From a bacterium (GTDB taxonomy: Bacteria > Bdellovibrionota_C > UBA2361 > SZUA-149 > JAEUWB01): a DNA stretch of 64,000 nucleotides. Where the stretch lies: contig JAEUWB010000060.1 of the NCBI GenBank assembly GCA_016786595.1, forward strand, positions 1-64,000, in the 5' to 3' direction. The translations under genes and the position numbers were made by a program. A model generated the notes under the pieces. The model was given only the letters and a program-made list of their open reading frames with translations, ran no database searches and had not been told where the DNA came from. This document shows, piece after piece, positions 26,184-34,899 of this stretch (positions are counted from its first letter, which is position 1; each line of letters opens with the position of its first letter).

Positions 26184-27056
26184 TTAATCGTTGAAAATAT
26201 CTTTAACAAATTCCGTGCCTCGCAATGGAACCTTACGCGGCATAACCCGTTTATGTTTGTTTGAAGTAAAGCGTTTTATAACAAATTCGCCAACTTTTCG
26301 ATCAATTCGGGCGAATTCTTCAGTTGTGATTGCCAGCTCATTATCTTTTATCCCGCGTCGCAACGCCCGTAAAAGCGCGACAAAAGCTGGTTCTAGTGCT
26401 TCATGCGTAAAGCCAACTTCTTCGGAAAATGGTTTTTGTCCCCAAAGTCCCGAGGTTGGCGGGGCGTTAATTATTTCGGGAAGCACTTCATAATGCCGCG
26501 CCAATTGGTAAACTTCGGACTTAAATAAATCGCCGAGTGGGAAAAAATCAGCCAAGGCATCCCCACCTTTCACATTGTAGCCGATTAACTCTTCTGACAA
26601 ATTTGCACTGCCGATTACACGGATGCGTTTTAGCGGCAGAGTGTCGTTACTGGCGCTAAGCTGTTCACTGACGGCGTAGAGCAGTAATGTTCTTATCCGG
26701 GCATCGCTTTTTGAGAGCACGCTCGGTTTGGCTTGGGTTACCTTACTCGTCAGTTCAGGAATAGCTGCTTTGAGTGTTTGGTCAAATGCTTCTTTCAGAG
26801 CGGTGAGATCAACTTTAAGATGTCGACTTGCCAACTTAGCAGCCAGTTCAGCGCTGCGTCGGTTAAAAACACCTCGATCTGTTTCTGAGATTGGCAGCGA
26901 AACTAAGATGACATGTTCAGGTCCAAGTGCTGCGCAAGCTGCTGAAGCCACGACTGCCGAGTCGACCCCGCCACTGACGGCGATAACTGCGATTTCGCAG
27001 AATTCCTTAATTGCCTCTTCAATTTTATGTGCAGTTGCTTCAACTTTGGTTAGCAT
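26184..27056 (-). CDS. nadE: NAD+ synthetase (ammonia-type), NadE family
   Basis: It amidates deamido-NAD to NAD. The PP-loop is SGGVDS (28-33). SANLSEELIGYNVKGGDALADFFPLGDL carries the family NxSE and GD motifs that bind substrate and Mg, and APPTSGLWGQKPFSEEVGF matches the C-terminal PSAGLWxGQxDExELG loop. The 290 residues hold only the synthetase domain; the glutaminase domain of long NadE proteins is absent, so ammonia or a separate amidase must supply nitrogen. The start ATG has no clear ribosome-binding site. First gene of a likely nadE-thiolase pair. Confidence 0.88.
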   Translation of the reverse strand: MLTKVEATAHKIEEAIKEFCEIAVIAVSGGVDSAVVASAACAALGPEHVILVSLPISETDRGVFNRRSAELAAKLASRHLKVDLTALKEAFDQTLKAAIPELTSKVTQAKPSVLSKSDARIRTLLLYAVSEQLSASNDTLPLKRIRVIGSANLSEELIGYNVKGGDALADFFPLGDLFKSEVYQLARHYEVLPEIINAPPTSGLWGQKPFSEEVGFTHEALEPAFVALLRALRRGIKDNELAITTEEFARIDRKVGEFVIKRFTSNKHKRVMPRKVPLRGTEFVKDIFND

Positions 27057-27158
27057 AAAAATCTTTCAATCGCATTGACCTTAGATAACAAATTATCAAT
27101 CATTACATTAACTTAACATAGTAACCCGGTACGTGATCGAGGATATATCTCAAAATTC

Positions 27159-27194
27159 TTGCAAGCAAGCTTCTTGCATAGTATAACTATGCAA
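27159..27194 (+). promoter_or_regulatory. Promoter with palindromic operator for the mntA-hepT pair
   Basis: A sigma70-like promoter reads TTGCAA (27159-27164), 17-bp spacer, TATAAC (27182-27187). A perfect 8-bp inverted repeat, TTGCATAG-TATAA-CTATGCAA (27174-27194), covers the -10 box and ends 13 bp before the ATG. This is the expected position of an autorepressor site for the HTH domain in the first gene product. Confidence 0.6.
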
Positions 27195-27207
27195 AGAATA
27201 GTTTTTC

Positions 27208-27789
27208 ATGCAAATAAGCTATATTATCAACTCTCACTTACTACGCCAAAAAATCAAAACGCTTGGATTTAAATCTATACACGACTTTGCAACTACGATC
27301 GGTGTTCACAGAAATACCGTGTCGGATTATTTAAATAGTAAAGCAAAGCCTCTACCCGATGGGCTTGAAAAAATATTGAACTACTTAGGACTACATCCTA
27401 AAGATGCTCTCCTCGAACATCGACTTGAATCTTTCCAATACCCTGAACAACCTATTCTGCCCCTAATCGATGAGTTAGTTACTGCATGCCCTGAAGCTGC
27501 ATTTGTTCTATACGGTTCACGTGCACGTGGCACTGAAAAGAAATATTCAGATTTTGATATTGGACTATATACAATTAAACCAATTCCGTTTTCACTCTAC
27601 AGCTCACTATTGGATAAAGTAGACTGTTGGAATGAAGCCAACATTTTATCAGTGCAACTAACAAATTTAAACAATGCTGATCAATATTTTCTTACAAGCA
27701 TTTCCAAAGATATAAAATTTATCGGCGGGAAACCTAAAGCTTGGGAAGTATTATTAAAAGGCTCAGACAAACTACGTTATGAAAAATAA
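27208..27789 (+). CDS. mntA: HTH-MntA fusion: antitoxin adenylyltransferase of a HepT/MntA pair
   Basis: Residues 8-70 form a helix-turn-helix (FATTIGVHRNTVSDYLNSK). Residues 85-190 form a minimal nucleotidyltransferase (MNT) domain whose motif is G103-S104-x10-D115-F-D117, matching GSx10DxD. In characterised HepT/MntA systems MntA transfers AMP to a Tyr of the HEPN toxin and silences it. Fusion of a DNA-binding domain to the MNT protein is unusual, because most MntA proteins are about 100-140 residues, and it suggests direct autoregulation at the palindrome upstream. The stop overlaps the toxin start by 11 bp (ATGAAAAATAA), which should couple translation. It could have come with the toxin by transfer. 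Confidence 0.85.
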   Translation: MQISYIINSHLLRQKIKTLGFKSIHDFATTIGVHRNTVSDYLNSKAKPLPDGLEKILNYLGLHPKDALLEHRLESFQYPEQPILPLIDELVTACPEAAFVLYGSRARGTEKKYSDFDIGLYTIKPIPFSLYSSLLDKVDCWNEANILSVQLTNLNNADQYFLTSISKDIKFIGGKPKAWEVLLKGSDKLRYEK

Positions 27790-28138
27790 AAAACTTGAAG
27801 AATCATACTCTTTACTCAAAAATGCCCAATCATTTTGGAAAAAAGATCAAAGTGAGCCCTTGGCGTTTGCGGCTGCGACCAAAGCATTTGAAGTATTTTT
27901 TGAATACGCTTGGAAACATTTTAAGCAAGAAGCAGATTTAGCAGGATATGAAACGTACAATCCTCGTGATGCGATTCGTGCAGCGGCTCAAATGGAATTG
28001 ATTAAAGATCCCGACCTCTGGTGCAGGTTTCTAAATGCTAGGAATTTATCTGTGCATGACTATATTGGTATTAAAGACGAAGATTTTGCGGACTTAATGA
28101 AACAGCTAGTCCGCGAAGGTGCCTTACTGTTAAAATAA
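27779..28138 (+). CDS. hepT: HepT HEPN-domain ribonuclease toxin
   Basis: The 119 residues form a HEPN four-helix domain of the HI0074/nucleotidyltransferase substrate-binding family. The active-site motif is R88-N-L-S-V-H93-D-Y95, i.e. RX4HXY. R and H make the RNase site, and Tyr95 is the residue that MntA AMPylates in the known Shewanella system. The gene overlaps mntA by 11 bp, so antitoxin is translated first. It is predicted to cleave RNA when freed from AMPylation, possibly upon phage infection or stress. The rRNA methyltransferase gene starts 20 bp downstream and may be read through. Confidence 0.88.
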   Translation: MKNKKLEESYSLLKNAQSFWKKDQSEPLAFAAATKAFEVFFEYAWKHFKQEADLAGYETYNPRDAIRAAAQMELIKDPDLWCRFLNARNLSVHDYIGIKDEDFADLMKQLVREGALLLK

Positions 28139-28157
28139 TTCTTAATAACTCAATAGC

Positions 28158-29060
28158 ATGGCCCGTTCAATAAAATCCATTGAAAGAATTTTAAACCCTT
28201 TTTTTCCTGATCAAAGTGAGCTGACAGAACTTGCTAACTTACTGAACAATCAGTTTACCGGGAAAAAGGCATTTATTTGGTTGAGCTCTGAGCAGCACGG
28301 CGCGGCAGATCTAACAGCCCTTGCGGCTTGGGTGCCGAATTTTGTCTCGATTCCACCACTGGGCACATTACCTAGTCAGCTTGCGGAGTTTAAGGCCGGG
28401 CAGATTTACCCTCTCGATCTTTCCTCTATTTTTGAAGGGTCAATTGTTGCGGGGATGACTAGCCCACCGCAACGTATTCTCGATCTTTGTGCCGCCCCGG
28501 GCGGAAAAACAATTTTTTCTTATCGCTATTTTAACTCAAGCACGAAGATTGAGAAGTTTGTCGCAAACGAGCTAGTCAAGTCGCGGACAAAAATATTACG
28601 CGAGAACGTCATCAAATATCGTTTAGAGAATATTGAAGTGACTGCTTTCGACCCTTCGTATTTTGCAGAATTTCACAGTGAGGAATTTGATCTCGTAGTT
28701 GTCGATGCGCCTTGCTCGGGGCAAAGCTTGCTCGGCAAAGATAAAAATTCTGATGCAACGTTTCACCCAACAATGATCAAAAAGAATGCGATGCGCCAGA
28801 GGCGCATTTTAGCCAATGCGATCACGGCCGCGGCCCCCGGAGGACATATTGCCTATATGACCTGCACGTTTTCTAAAGACGAGAATGAAGATGTCATCGC
28901 TTGGGCGCTACGTGAATTTCCAGGCATTACAGCAATTCCCGTTGAAACTCATCGCGCTTATCAATCCTCTGTTGTCGAATTTGCTTGCTATCGCCTCTGG
29001 CCGAATCAGGGTTTAGGACTTGGTGGATTTACTTGCTTACTTAAAAAATCTTCAAGTTAG
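28158..29060 (+). CDS. RsmB/NOP-family RNA m5C methyltransferase
   Basis: A SAM-dependent RNA cytosine-5 methyltransferase of 300 residues. CAAPGGK (111-117) binds SAM. The catalytic Cys pair is C186 in DAPCSG and C236 in YMTCTFS, and SATFHP-like motifs lie between them. The N-terminus is short and lacks the NusB-like domain of RsmB, so the target could be rRNA (RsmF-like) or tRNA; the sequence does not say which. It starts with ATG 20 bp after hepT with no clear ribosome-binding site. Transcription may come from the toxin-antitoxin promoter. Confidence 0.88.
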   Translation: MARSIKSIERILNPFFPDQSELTELANLLNNQFTGKKAFIWLSSEQHGAADLTALAAWVPNFVSIPPLGTLPSQLAEFKAGQIYPLDLSSIFEGSIVAGMTSPPQRILDLCAAPGGKTIFSYRYFNSSTKIEKFVANELVKSRTKILRENVIKYRLENIEVTAFDPSYFAEFHSEEFDLVVVDAPCSGQSLLGKDKNSDATFHPTMIKKNAMRQRRILANAITAAAPGGHIAYMTCTFSKDENEDVIAWALREFPGITAIPVETHRAYQSSVVEFACYRLWPNQGLGLGGFTCLLKKSSS

Positions 29061-29154
29061 GATCGTACCCACGGCCATTAAGTTATGGGTTGTACGGAAA
29101 GCTGAGGTGAACTAATGAGTTAGTTAAGTTTGGCCGAAGGTGCGGGGTTACTTG

Positions 29155-29197
29155 AAAAAGGCAAAGGGTAGGGAGAAGTATAAGTTCAAGCCTAAGC
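29155..29197. repeat. Partial inverted-repeat element (GCTTAGGCTTGAACTT family, member 5)
   Basis: Only the right arm is clear: AAGTTCAAGCCTAAGC at 29182-29197, preceded by GGGTAGGGAGAAGTAT as in member 2. A matching left arm is not seen in the 198-bp gap, so the element looks truncated. Confidence 0.65.
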
Positions 29198-29258
29198 TGG
29201 CAACACCTACTCTAGCGTCCTGTTGCTTATCGTAATGGCCGTGGGAGCGTATCAGCGC

Positions 29259-30941
29259 TTAGTGCACGAGCTTCTTATACCTGACCCGCTTTGGAATTAA
29301 GGAATCCACTCCCAGTCGTTTTTTCTTATCCTCTTCGTAGTCCTGGAAATTGCCTTCGACAAGCACTGCATTACTATCGCCTTCGAAAGCCAAAATGTGA
29401 GTTGCCACGCGGTCTAAGAACCAGCGGTCGTGCGAAATCACCAGCACGCAACCAGCAAAACTTAAAATTGCATCTTCCAGCGCGCGTAAAGTATTAACGT
29501 CAAGGTCGTTTGAAGGTTCGTCCAAGAGTAAAACGTTAGCCCCTGTCTTGAGAAGTTTCGCCATCTGCAGACGATTTCTTTCCCCCCCTGACAAACTCCC
29601 GACTTTCTTTTGTTGGTCAGAACCAGAGAAATTAAACCATGAGCAATAAGCGCGTGACGGCACTTCCCGATTCCCAAGCATCACCAAATCTTTTCCACCG
29701 TCGGAAATTTCTTCCCAGACTGAATAATTTGGATTTAACGACCCGCGCATTTGATCAACGTAGGCAAGCTTTACAGTGTCACCGAGAATAATTTTCCCAG
29801 TGTCAGGTTTTTCTTGGCCGGTAATCATCTTAAAAAGTGTGGTCTTACCAGCGCCGTTACCGCCGATGATGCCCACAATAGCACCGCGAGGGAGATCAAA
29901 ACTAAAGTCCTGCAACAGTACTTTTTCTCCGTAGCTTTTAGTAACCCCCTCACCCTTAATCACCAGGTCTCCCAGGCGCGGCCCAGGCGGGATATAAATT
30001 TCAACGTCTTCAATTTTTTGGGCACCGTGCTCGTTCGCTAATTTTTCAAAAGCTTGGACACGAGCTTTACTTTTAGCTTGGCGCGCTTTGGGGCTCATAC
30101 GAATCCACTCTAACTCGCGTTCTAGTGTTTTTTGTCGGCGTGACTCTGATTTTTCTTCTTGCTGGAGGCGTTTTTCTTTCTGCTCAAGCCAAGATGAATA
30201 ATTTCCCTTCCAGGGTATGCCATGTCCGCGATCTAATTCTAAAATCCATTGTGCACTATTATCAAGAAAGTAACGGTCGTGGGTAACAGCAACAACCGTG
30301 CCTTGATACTCCTGCAAGAATTGTTCAAGCCAAGCCACAGACTCCGCATCGAGGTGGTTGGTTGGCTCATCAAGTAGTAAGAGGTCAGGCTTTTGTAGCA
30401 AGAGGCGACATAATGCGACGCGGCGGCGCTCCCCTCCGGATAAGATTTTTATTTTCGCGTCAGCATCTGGCAAACGCAGTGCATCGCTGGCGATTTCAAT
30501 TGTGCGGTCAATTTCCCAACCATTGCAGGCATCAATCTGTTCCTGAATTTTTGCTTGCTCCTCCAGGAGCTTTTCCATTTTATCTGGATCAAGATCTGGG
30601 TCAGCAAAAGAATTACTAATCTCTTCGAAACGCTTGAGTAAGTTGACGGTTTCGCCAAGACCTTCCTTGACTACATCCTGAACGGTTTTGTTTTCATCGA
30701 GCTCTGGTTCCTGGGCGAGATAGCCAACACTAATGCCTTCTCCGGGGAATGCTTCCCCTACAAAGTCTTTCTCAACGCCTGCCATGATTTTGAGCAGGGT
30801 TGATTTACCTGAGCCGTTTAAACCTAAGACGCCGATCTTCGCGCCATAGAAAAAAGATAAACTAATATCTTTTAGGACTGTTTTTTGTGGTGGATAGGTC
30901 TTTGAGACCTGCATCATTGAGAAAGCATATTTTTCTGACAT
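29259..30941 (-). CDS. ettA: Energy-dependent translational throttle protein EttA (ABC-F)
   Basis: A cytosolic ABC-F ATPase that binds the ribosomal E site and gates the first translocation according to ATP/ADP. The 560 residues hold two nucleotide-binding domains: Walker A GLNGSGKST and GGNGAGKTT, signatures LSGGERRR and LSGGERNR, Walker B LLLLDEPTNHLD and VLLLDEPSNDLD. The EttA-type arm lies in domain 1 (KMEKLLEEQAKIQEQIDA) and the interdomain linker is charged (EKRLQQEEKSESRRQKTL). The C-terminus is short, as in EttA rather than Uup. Monocistronic. Confidence 0.95.
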   Translation of the reverse strand: MSEKYAFSMMQVSKTYPPQKTVLKDISLSFFYGAKIGVLGLNGSGKSTLLKIMAGVEKDFVGEAFPGEGISVGYLAQEPELDENKTVQDVVKEGLGETVNLLKRFEEISNSFADPDLDPDKMEKLLEEQAKIQEQIDACNGWEIDRTIEIASDALRLPDADAKIKILSGGERRRVALCRLLLQKPDLLLLDEPTNHLDAESVAWLEQFLQEYQGTVVAVTHDRYFLDNSAQWILELDRGHGIPWKGNYSSWLEQKEKRLQQEEKSESRRQKTLERELEWIRMSPKARQAKSKARVQAFEKLANEHGAQKIEDVEIYIPPGPRLGDLVIKGEGVTKSYGEKVLLQDFSFDLPRGAIVGIIGGNGAGKTTLFKMITGQEKPDTGKIILGDTVKLAYVDQMRGSLNPNYSVWEEISDGGKDLVMLGNREVPSRAYCSWFNFSGSDQQKKVGSLSGGERNRLQMAKLLKTGANVLLLDEPSNDLDVNTLRALEDAILSFAGCVLVISHDRWFLDRVATHILAFEGDSNAVLVEGNFQDYEEDKKKRLGVDSLIPKRVRYKKLVH

Positions 30942-31004
30942 AACTGCTAAGCTCTATACTGAAACAGAATAAAAATCAAAGTCTAGATCATCTTGCTTAA
31001 CGCT

Positions 31005-31766
31005 CTATTCCACTTCGCAGGGACAAAAATCCCACATAAACTTAAACCAAATACGAAACGCATCAGCAACACGTTGATCAACAATCACCGCAAAGCACAT
31101 GTCTTCTTCCACCCCACCAAGGTGGATATTCGAGACAACATTAACCCTGTCGCCGAAAATATCAATTGAAGCAGGCGCAGAGTAGCCTTGGGGGAAAAAT
31201 TTATAGTTCTTCCCGACATGCTTTAAAATCGGATGATTGCTCGTTTTGACTTCGTAATCAAAGAGATGAAAATACTTGATTTTTTTCCGCGTCGCAGCTT
31301 TGATAAATTGCTGGAAAAATGGCAGTGTTTTTGTTTCCATCCATCCACCTTTCCCGCCAATACAATAAAAATCCTCCCCCAGACGAATAATATCGCGCAT
31401 GTAGTTCTTCCAGCCTTCAAGCCCACGATAAAGATACGTTGCCTGCAGGTGCGGAGTGCCGCGGTATAAGGCTTCCAATTCTGGGAGCACAGCACTAAGC
31501 GCGCGTTTTTTTTCTTCAATAATCTCGTTTAATTTATTGGGATCAACGGCTTGATATTTACTTTCAATTTTTTGAAGAATTTCAAACACAAGTCCACGCT
31601 CAAGCAAGCGGTGGATTGAATCATAGACATTGCGCCGATGGACGTGAGACTTAACAGCAATTTGTCCAATCGAAAGCTCGCCATACCTTAAAAGGGTTTC
31701 GTAAATACGTGCTTCATTCTGGGCTAGCCCAAGGTGTTGAAAAACTGGCTGATAAGAAGTCTGCAT
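31005..31766 (-). CDS. TrmB-family transcriptional regulator
   Basis: Residues 5-75 form the TrmB winged helix (GLAQNEARIYETLLRYGELS, then IAVKSHVHRRNVYDSIHRL), followed by a coiled-coil linker (LNEIIEEKKRALSAVLPEL) and a C-terminal ligand domain of about 140 residues. TrmB proteins are mostly archaeal sugar-responsive regulators; bacterial members are less common. It is divergent from the Na+/solute symporter across 99 bp and is likely to control it, and perhaps itself. The shared region contains AT-rich half-sites but no palindrome I would call. Ligand unknown. Confidence 0.85.
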   Translation of the reverse strand: MQTSYQPVFQHLGLAQNEARIYETLLRYGELSIGQIAVKSHVHRRNVYDSIHRLLERGLVFEILQKIESKYQAVDPNKLNEIIEEKKRALSAVLPELEALYRGTPHLQATYLYRGLEGWKNYMRDIIRLGEDFYCIGGKGGWMETKTLPFFQQFIKAATRKKIKYFHLFDYEVKTSNHPILKHVGKNYKFFPQGYSAPASIDIFGDRVNVVSNIHLGGVEEDMCFAVIVDQRVADAFRIWFKFMWDFCPCEVE

Positions 31767-31865
31767 AATAAATTATATAATAAATACAATCTATTAAATC
31801 ATACTGTGGTGATATTTGCCACTCTTAATAAGTAGCATAGTAATTATGCATATTAGAGGGCTGTT

Positions 31866-33305
31866 ATGTATCTACTCACAAAATTCGAAGGATTTACGCT
31901 TTTAATCACGTTTGGCTTGGCCATGATTACGCTGGTCTTAGCGACCGTATCTAAAGAGAAACTCAGCTCGAACGCTTTCTTGGTAGCAAACCGCAATGTC
32001 TCACTCTTGCAGGGTTCACTCAGTATTGCCGTAGCCTGGATTTGGGCTCCGGCGATTTTTATTTGCTCAATGCAAGCATATCAAAACGGATTGGCAGGAA
32101 TTTTTTGGTTTACCTTTCCGAATGTGCTTTGTTTTTTTCTTTATGCGCCACTGGCAGTAAAATTAAGAAAGAAATTACCCGAAGGATTTACTTTCCCAGA
32201 ATACATTGCCCAACGCTTCAACGGCTGTAAGTACGCGCATCTTGCATTTCTTGTCGTCGCACTTGGATATCAGCTCGGAGCAATTATTATCAATGCACTC
32301 GCTGGCGGCACATTATTACATGCAGTCAGCGGAGTAAGTATCAATCTGGCAATCATCTGCATTGCCTGTCTGGCGCTTTCTTATTCACTAGTAAGTGGTC
32401 TTAAAGCATCAATTCTAACTGATGTCGTGCAAATGTTAATGGTGCTTGGAATTTGTTTTACCCTAGTGCCACTCTGCTTGTTTAACTCTGGTGGCCTAAG
32501 CTTAACTCTCTCGGGCTTAGGCGGGATTAATGATCATGGTAAATCAATTTTTGATCCCTGGCTTGCCTTTTCAATGGGAATCCCCATGACCTTAAGCTTA
32601 CTAGCTGGGCCATTAAGCGACCAAATGTTTTGGCAGCGCGCGATGGCAGTGCGTAAAGATCAAGTCTATAAAACATTCATCTACGGCGGGCTACTTTTTG
32701 GGATTGTTCCGATTCTACTCTCAACTTTTGGCTTTATCGCTGTCCCCCTAGTTAAAGCGGGGCTACTAAAGCTTAACGATCCACAGCTAGTCGGACCAAC
32801 TGTAATTGGTTATTTATTACCGAAGAGTGCACTTTATCTATTTTGCATCATGGCTTTCGCAGGACTATGTTCGACGATGGATTCTGCCTGCTGCGCAGCA
32901 AGTTCATTAGGATCAATTGACATCTATAAACGTTACTTCAACCCAGCTGCAAACGATCAGAAACTACTGACGGCTTCGCGCTTGTTTATGCTGGCACTTA
33001 CAACCTTAGGCACGAGCATCGCATTACTACAACCAAAGTTGATGTGGGTCTTCCTCTCCTACGGTGCACTTGCTTCGGCTGGAATGTTTCCCACATTCTT
33101 TGCAATTTATAGTCGGCGCATTTCAGAGAAAGCGATTGCTCTTGCTATCGCCAGTTCAGTATTAATTGGCACACCATTTTCAATTTATGCCAATGTGACT
33201 GAGAATCCCTATTATATCGTGGCAGCAGCAATGCTCAGTGTCTTGATTGGCTTATGTATTTGCACTTATGCACATTTCCAAGCAAAGGCAGGTAGCGACA
33301 ATTAA
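31866..33305 (+). CDS. Sodium:solute symporter (SSS family)
   Basis: An inner-membrane symporter of 479 residues with about 13 transmembrane helices. WAPAIFICSMQAYQNGLAG (TM2) and SALYLFCIMAFAGLCSTMDSA (TM8) match the LeuT-fold SSS Na+-site region, and GFTFPEYIAQRF is a family hallmark. Substrate (sugar, amino acid, nucleoside or carboxylate) cannot be told. AGAGGG lies 5 nt before the ATG. It is divergent from the TrmB regulator. Its stop overlaps that of the convergent membrane protein gene by 4 bp (TTAA shared). Confidence 0.88.
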   Translation: MYLLTKFEGFTLLITFGLAMITLVLATVSKEKLSSNAFLVANRNVSLLQGSLSIAVAWIWAPAIFICSMQAYQNGLAGIFWFTFPNVLCFFLYAPLAVKLRKKLPEGFTFPEYIAQRFNGCKYAHLAFLVVALGYQLGAIIINALAGGTLLHAVSGVSINLAIICIACLALSYSLVSGLKASILTDVVQMLMVLGICFTLVPLCLFNSGGLSLTLSGLGGINDHGKSIFDPWLAFSMGIPMTLSLLAGPLSDQMFWQRAMAVRKDQVYKTFIYGGLLFGIVPILLSTFGFIAVPLVKAGLLKLNDPQLVGPTVIGYLLPKSALYLFCIMAFAGLCSTMDSACCAASSLGSIDIYKRYFNPAANDQKLLTASRLFMLALTTLGTSIALLQPKLMWVFLSYGALASAGMFPTFFAIYSRRISEKAIALAIASSVLIGTPFSIYANVTENPYYIVAAAMLSVLIGLCICTYAHFQAKAGSDN

Positions 33306-34843
33306 GCACTCTTATCGATCAGCATTTTGCGGCGCGGGTTGTCATAAAATTCGATTCTTAGAATTTTTACGATGTAGAGCGCGATATCTTGGGCAGGCTT
33401 TTTGCCCGGTATTGAAGAAGCGACTTTTACAAATTGAAAGGCATTGATGCCCAAATCGGGCATCTTTTCTCCAGCTAGTCGCGAATATTTACGCTGCATA
33501 AATTGCATCGTTTTACTCTCGCGATTAAGAATCACGTGCAAATCATAAAACTGCGTGTTTCCACTAGTCATTCCATTGTCGACTGCAATGCCTTTGATTT
33601 CAGGTTTTGTAAAAACCTTTTCCCTGCCAATCCCTAGCCAAGCAATTTTCAGTCCCAGATCTCTTGCTGAAATTCTAATTCTATACGACCCAACCCAACA
33701 CCACAGCAAGCCATAGATCATCAACAGTCCAGAAAAGCCAAAGACAATTGGGAAAATAAGTGGAGCCTTGCCAATGTAGGTGCCCACGGCAACTGCAACC
33801 CAAATCAAAGTAAAGGTGCTAAAGGCGATAACTGTCCCGATGTTTCTCAAAGGTCCAAAGTAAATAATTTCGCTGTCACCGATGCGCGAAATAGAAATTC
33901 CGTGCTTTGCAAACTCGCTAGGATCAAGTGATGTCGGCGTGACATTTTTTACAATTTCTTCTCGGCTAATGTTTTCTACACTGTCTTTGGTTTTAAAGAC
34001 CGGCAGTATAAATTCAACTTTTAGATCAATCCCACGCTTGGCAAAAGCTAGGCACAATTTCCATTCATATCGCACAGATTTGTAATCAGGCGATGAACTT
34101 GGCAGGTCAGATGGAATTTGAAAGCGCACAGGGATACGCCGCTGCTTTAATAAATTAACATCAACTACCTGTTCGCCCTGCCAAATTACTGTGGTTGAGG
34201 TGTTATCTCCAGTCGAATCGATATGGTAGCAAGTCAAAATTAGCGTGCCAGATGCTTGCGGTTCTCGTGAGTTAGTAAGGTCGATACTACCTTCGAGAAA
34301 CCCGCCGATCACCCCAGGTAAGCGTTGAGGGATATAATAAACATCGCCAACTTCACGCGCTTGTAGAATCAGTCGCCCCGCGTGAAAAAGTAGTATCACG
34401 CCAGCTAAAGGAAAAATTAAGCCAATCCAAGCTGAATTGTTACCCTTGGCAAGTTCCTCAGGTAAAAACGCTATGATCGGAATTGAACCAATTGCATTCC
34501 AAAGAATTGCAAAAATAAATAGCCCCAAAGCTGCGGCTTTGCCTTGATTGCGAATTTTTAATTCGTTCCACTCTTTTTTCCACTTCCAGGGTTCGGTTGG
34601 ATATAATTCTTTAAGATCTGCCTCTGTATCTGCAAGTTTCCCTCCATAAATTACAGCCAACATCAAGCCAAAACCAAATGCTGAAAACACGAAACTAAAT
34701 GTTCCAAGTAATAAAACTTCTTTGATTAAGTCTTTGCCTGCTAAATAGTTTTGGACTGCAGTATAGCCAGCAAATACACCAACTGCTGCAAAGGGCAGAG
34801 AGAAGAGGATCAGGAAAAATATGCCAGCCTTTGAGGATTTCAC
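33302..34843 (-). CDS. Membrane protein of unknown function, four to six helices
   Basis: I do not recognise a named family with certainty; the layout recalls DUF3592-like proteins. Two helices lie at 8-28 and 45-66 and two more around 110-155. A soluble beta-rich region spans about 165-340 and contains YYIPQRLPGVIGGFLEGSIDL, followed by a helix pair at about 345-395. A C-terminal domain (RIRISARDLGLKIAWLG, YDLHVIL) resembles a PH-like fold. The product is an inner-membrane protein. Its stop overlaps the symporter stop head to head, and it is 57 bp downstream of the carbonic anhydrase gene on the same strand, so it may be co-transcribed with it. Confidence 0.7.
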   Translation of the reverse strand: MKSSKAGIFFLILFSLPFAAVGVFAGYTAVQNYLAGKDLIKEVLLLGTFSFVFSAFGFGLMLAVIYGGKLADTEADLKELYPTEPWKWKKEWNELKIRNQGKAAALGLFIFAILWNAIGSIPIIAFLPEELAKGNNSAWIGLIFPLAGVILLFHAGRLILQAREVGDVYYIPQRLPGVIGGFLEGSIDLTNSREPQASGTLILTCYHIDSTGDNTSTTVIWQGEQVVDVNLLKQRRIPVRFQIPSDLPSSSPDYKSVRYEWKLCLAFAKRGIDLKVEFILPVFKTKDSVENISREEIVKNVTPTSLDPSEFAKHGISISRIGDSEIIYFGPLRNIGTVIAFSTFTLIWVAVAVGTYIGKAPLIFPIVFGFSGLLMIYGLLWCWVGSYRIRISARDLGLKIAWLGIGREKVFTKPEIKGIAVDNGMTSGNTQFYDLHVILNRESKTMQFMQRKYSRLAGEKMPDLGINAFQFVKVASSIPGKKPAQDIALYIVKILRIEFYDNPRRKMLIDKSA

Positions 34844-34899
34844 GCGCCTGAAAAAAGACTAACAATAAAATATTTCTACGTCGAATATTTTATTCTGGT

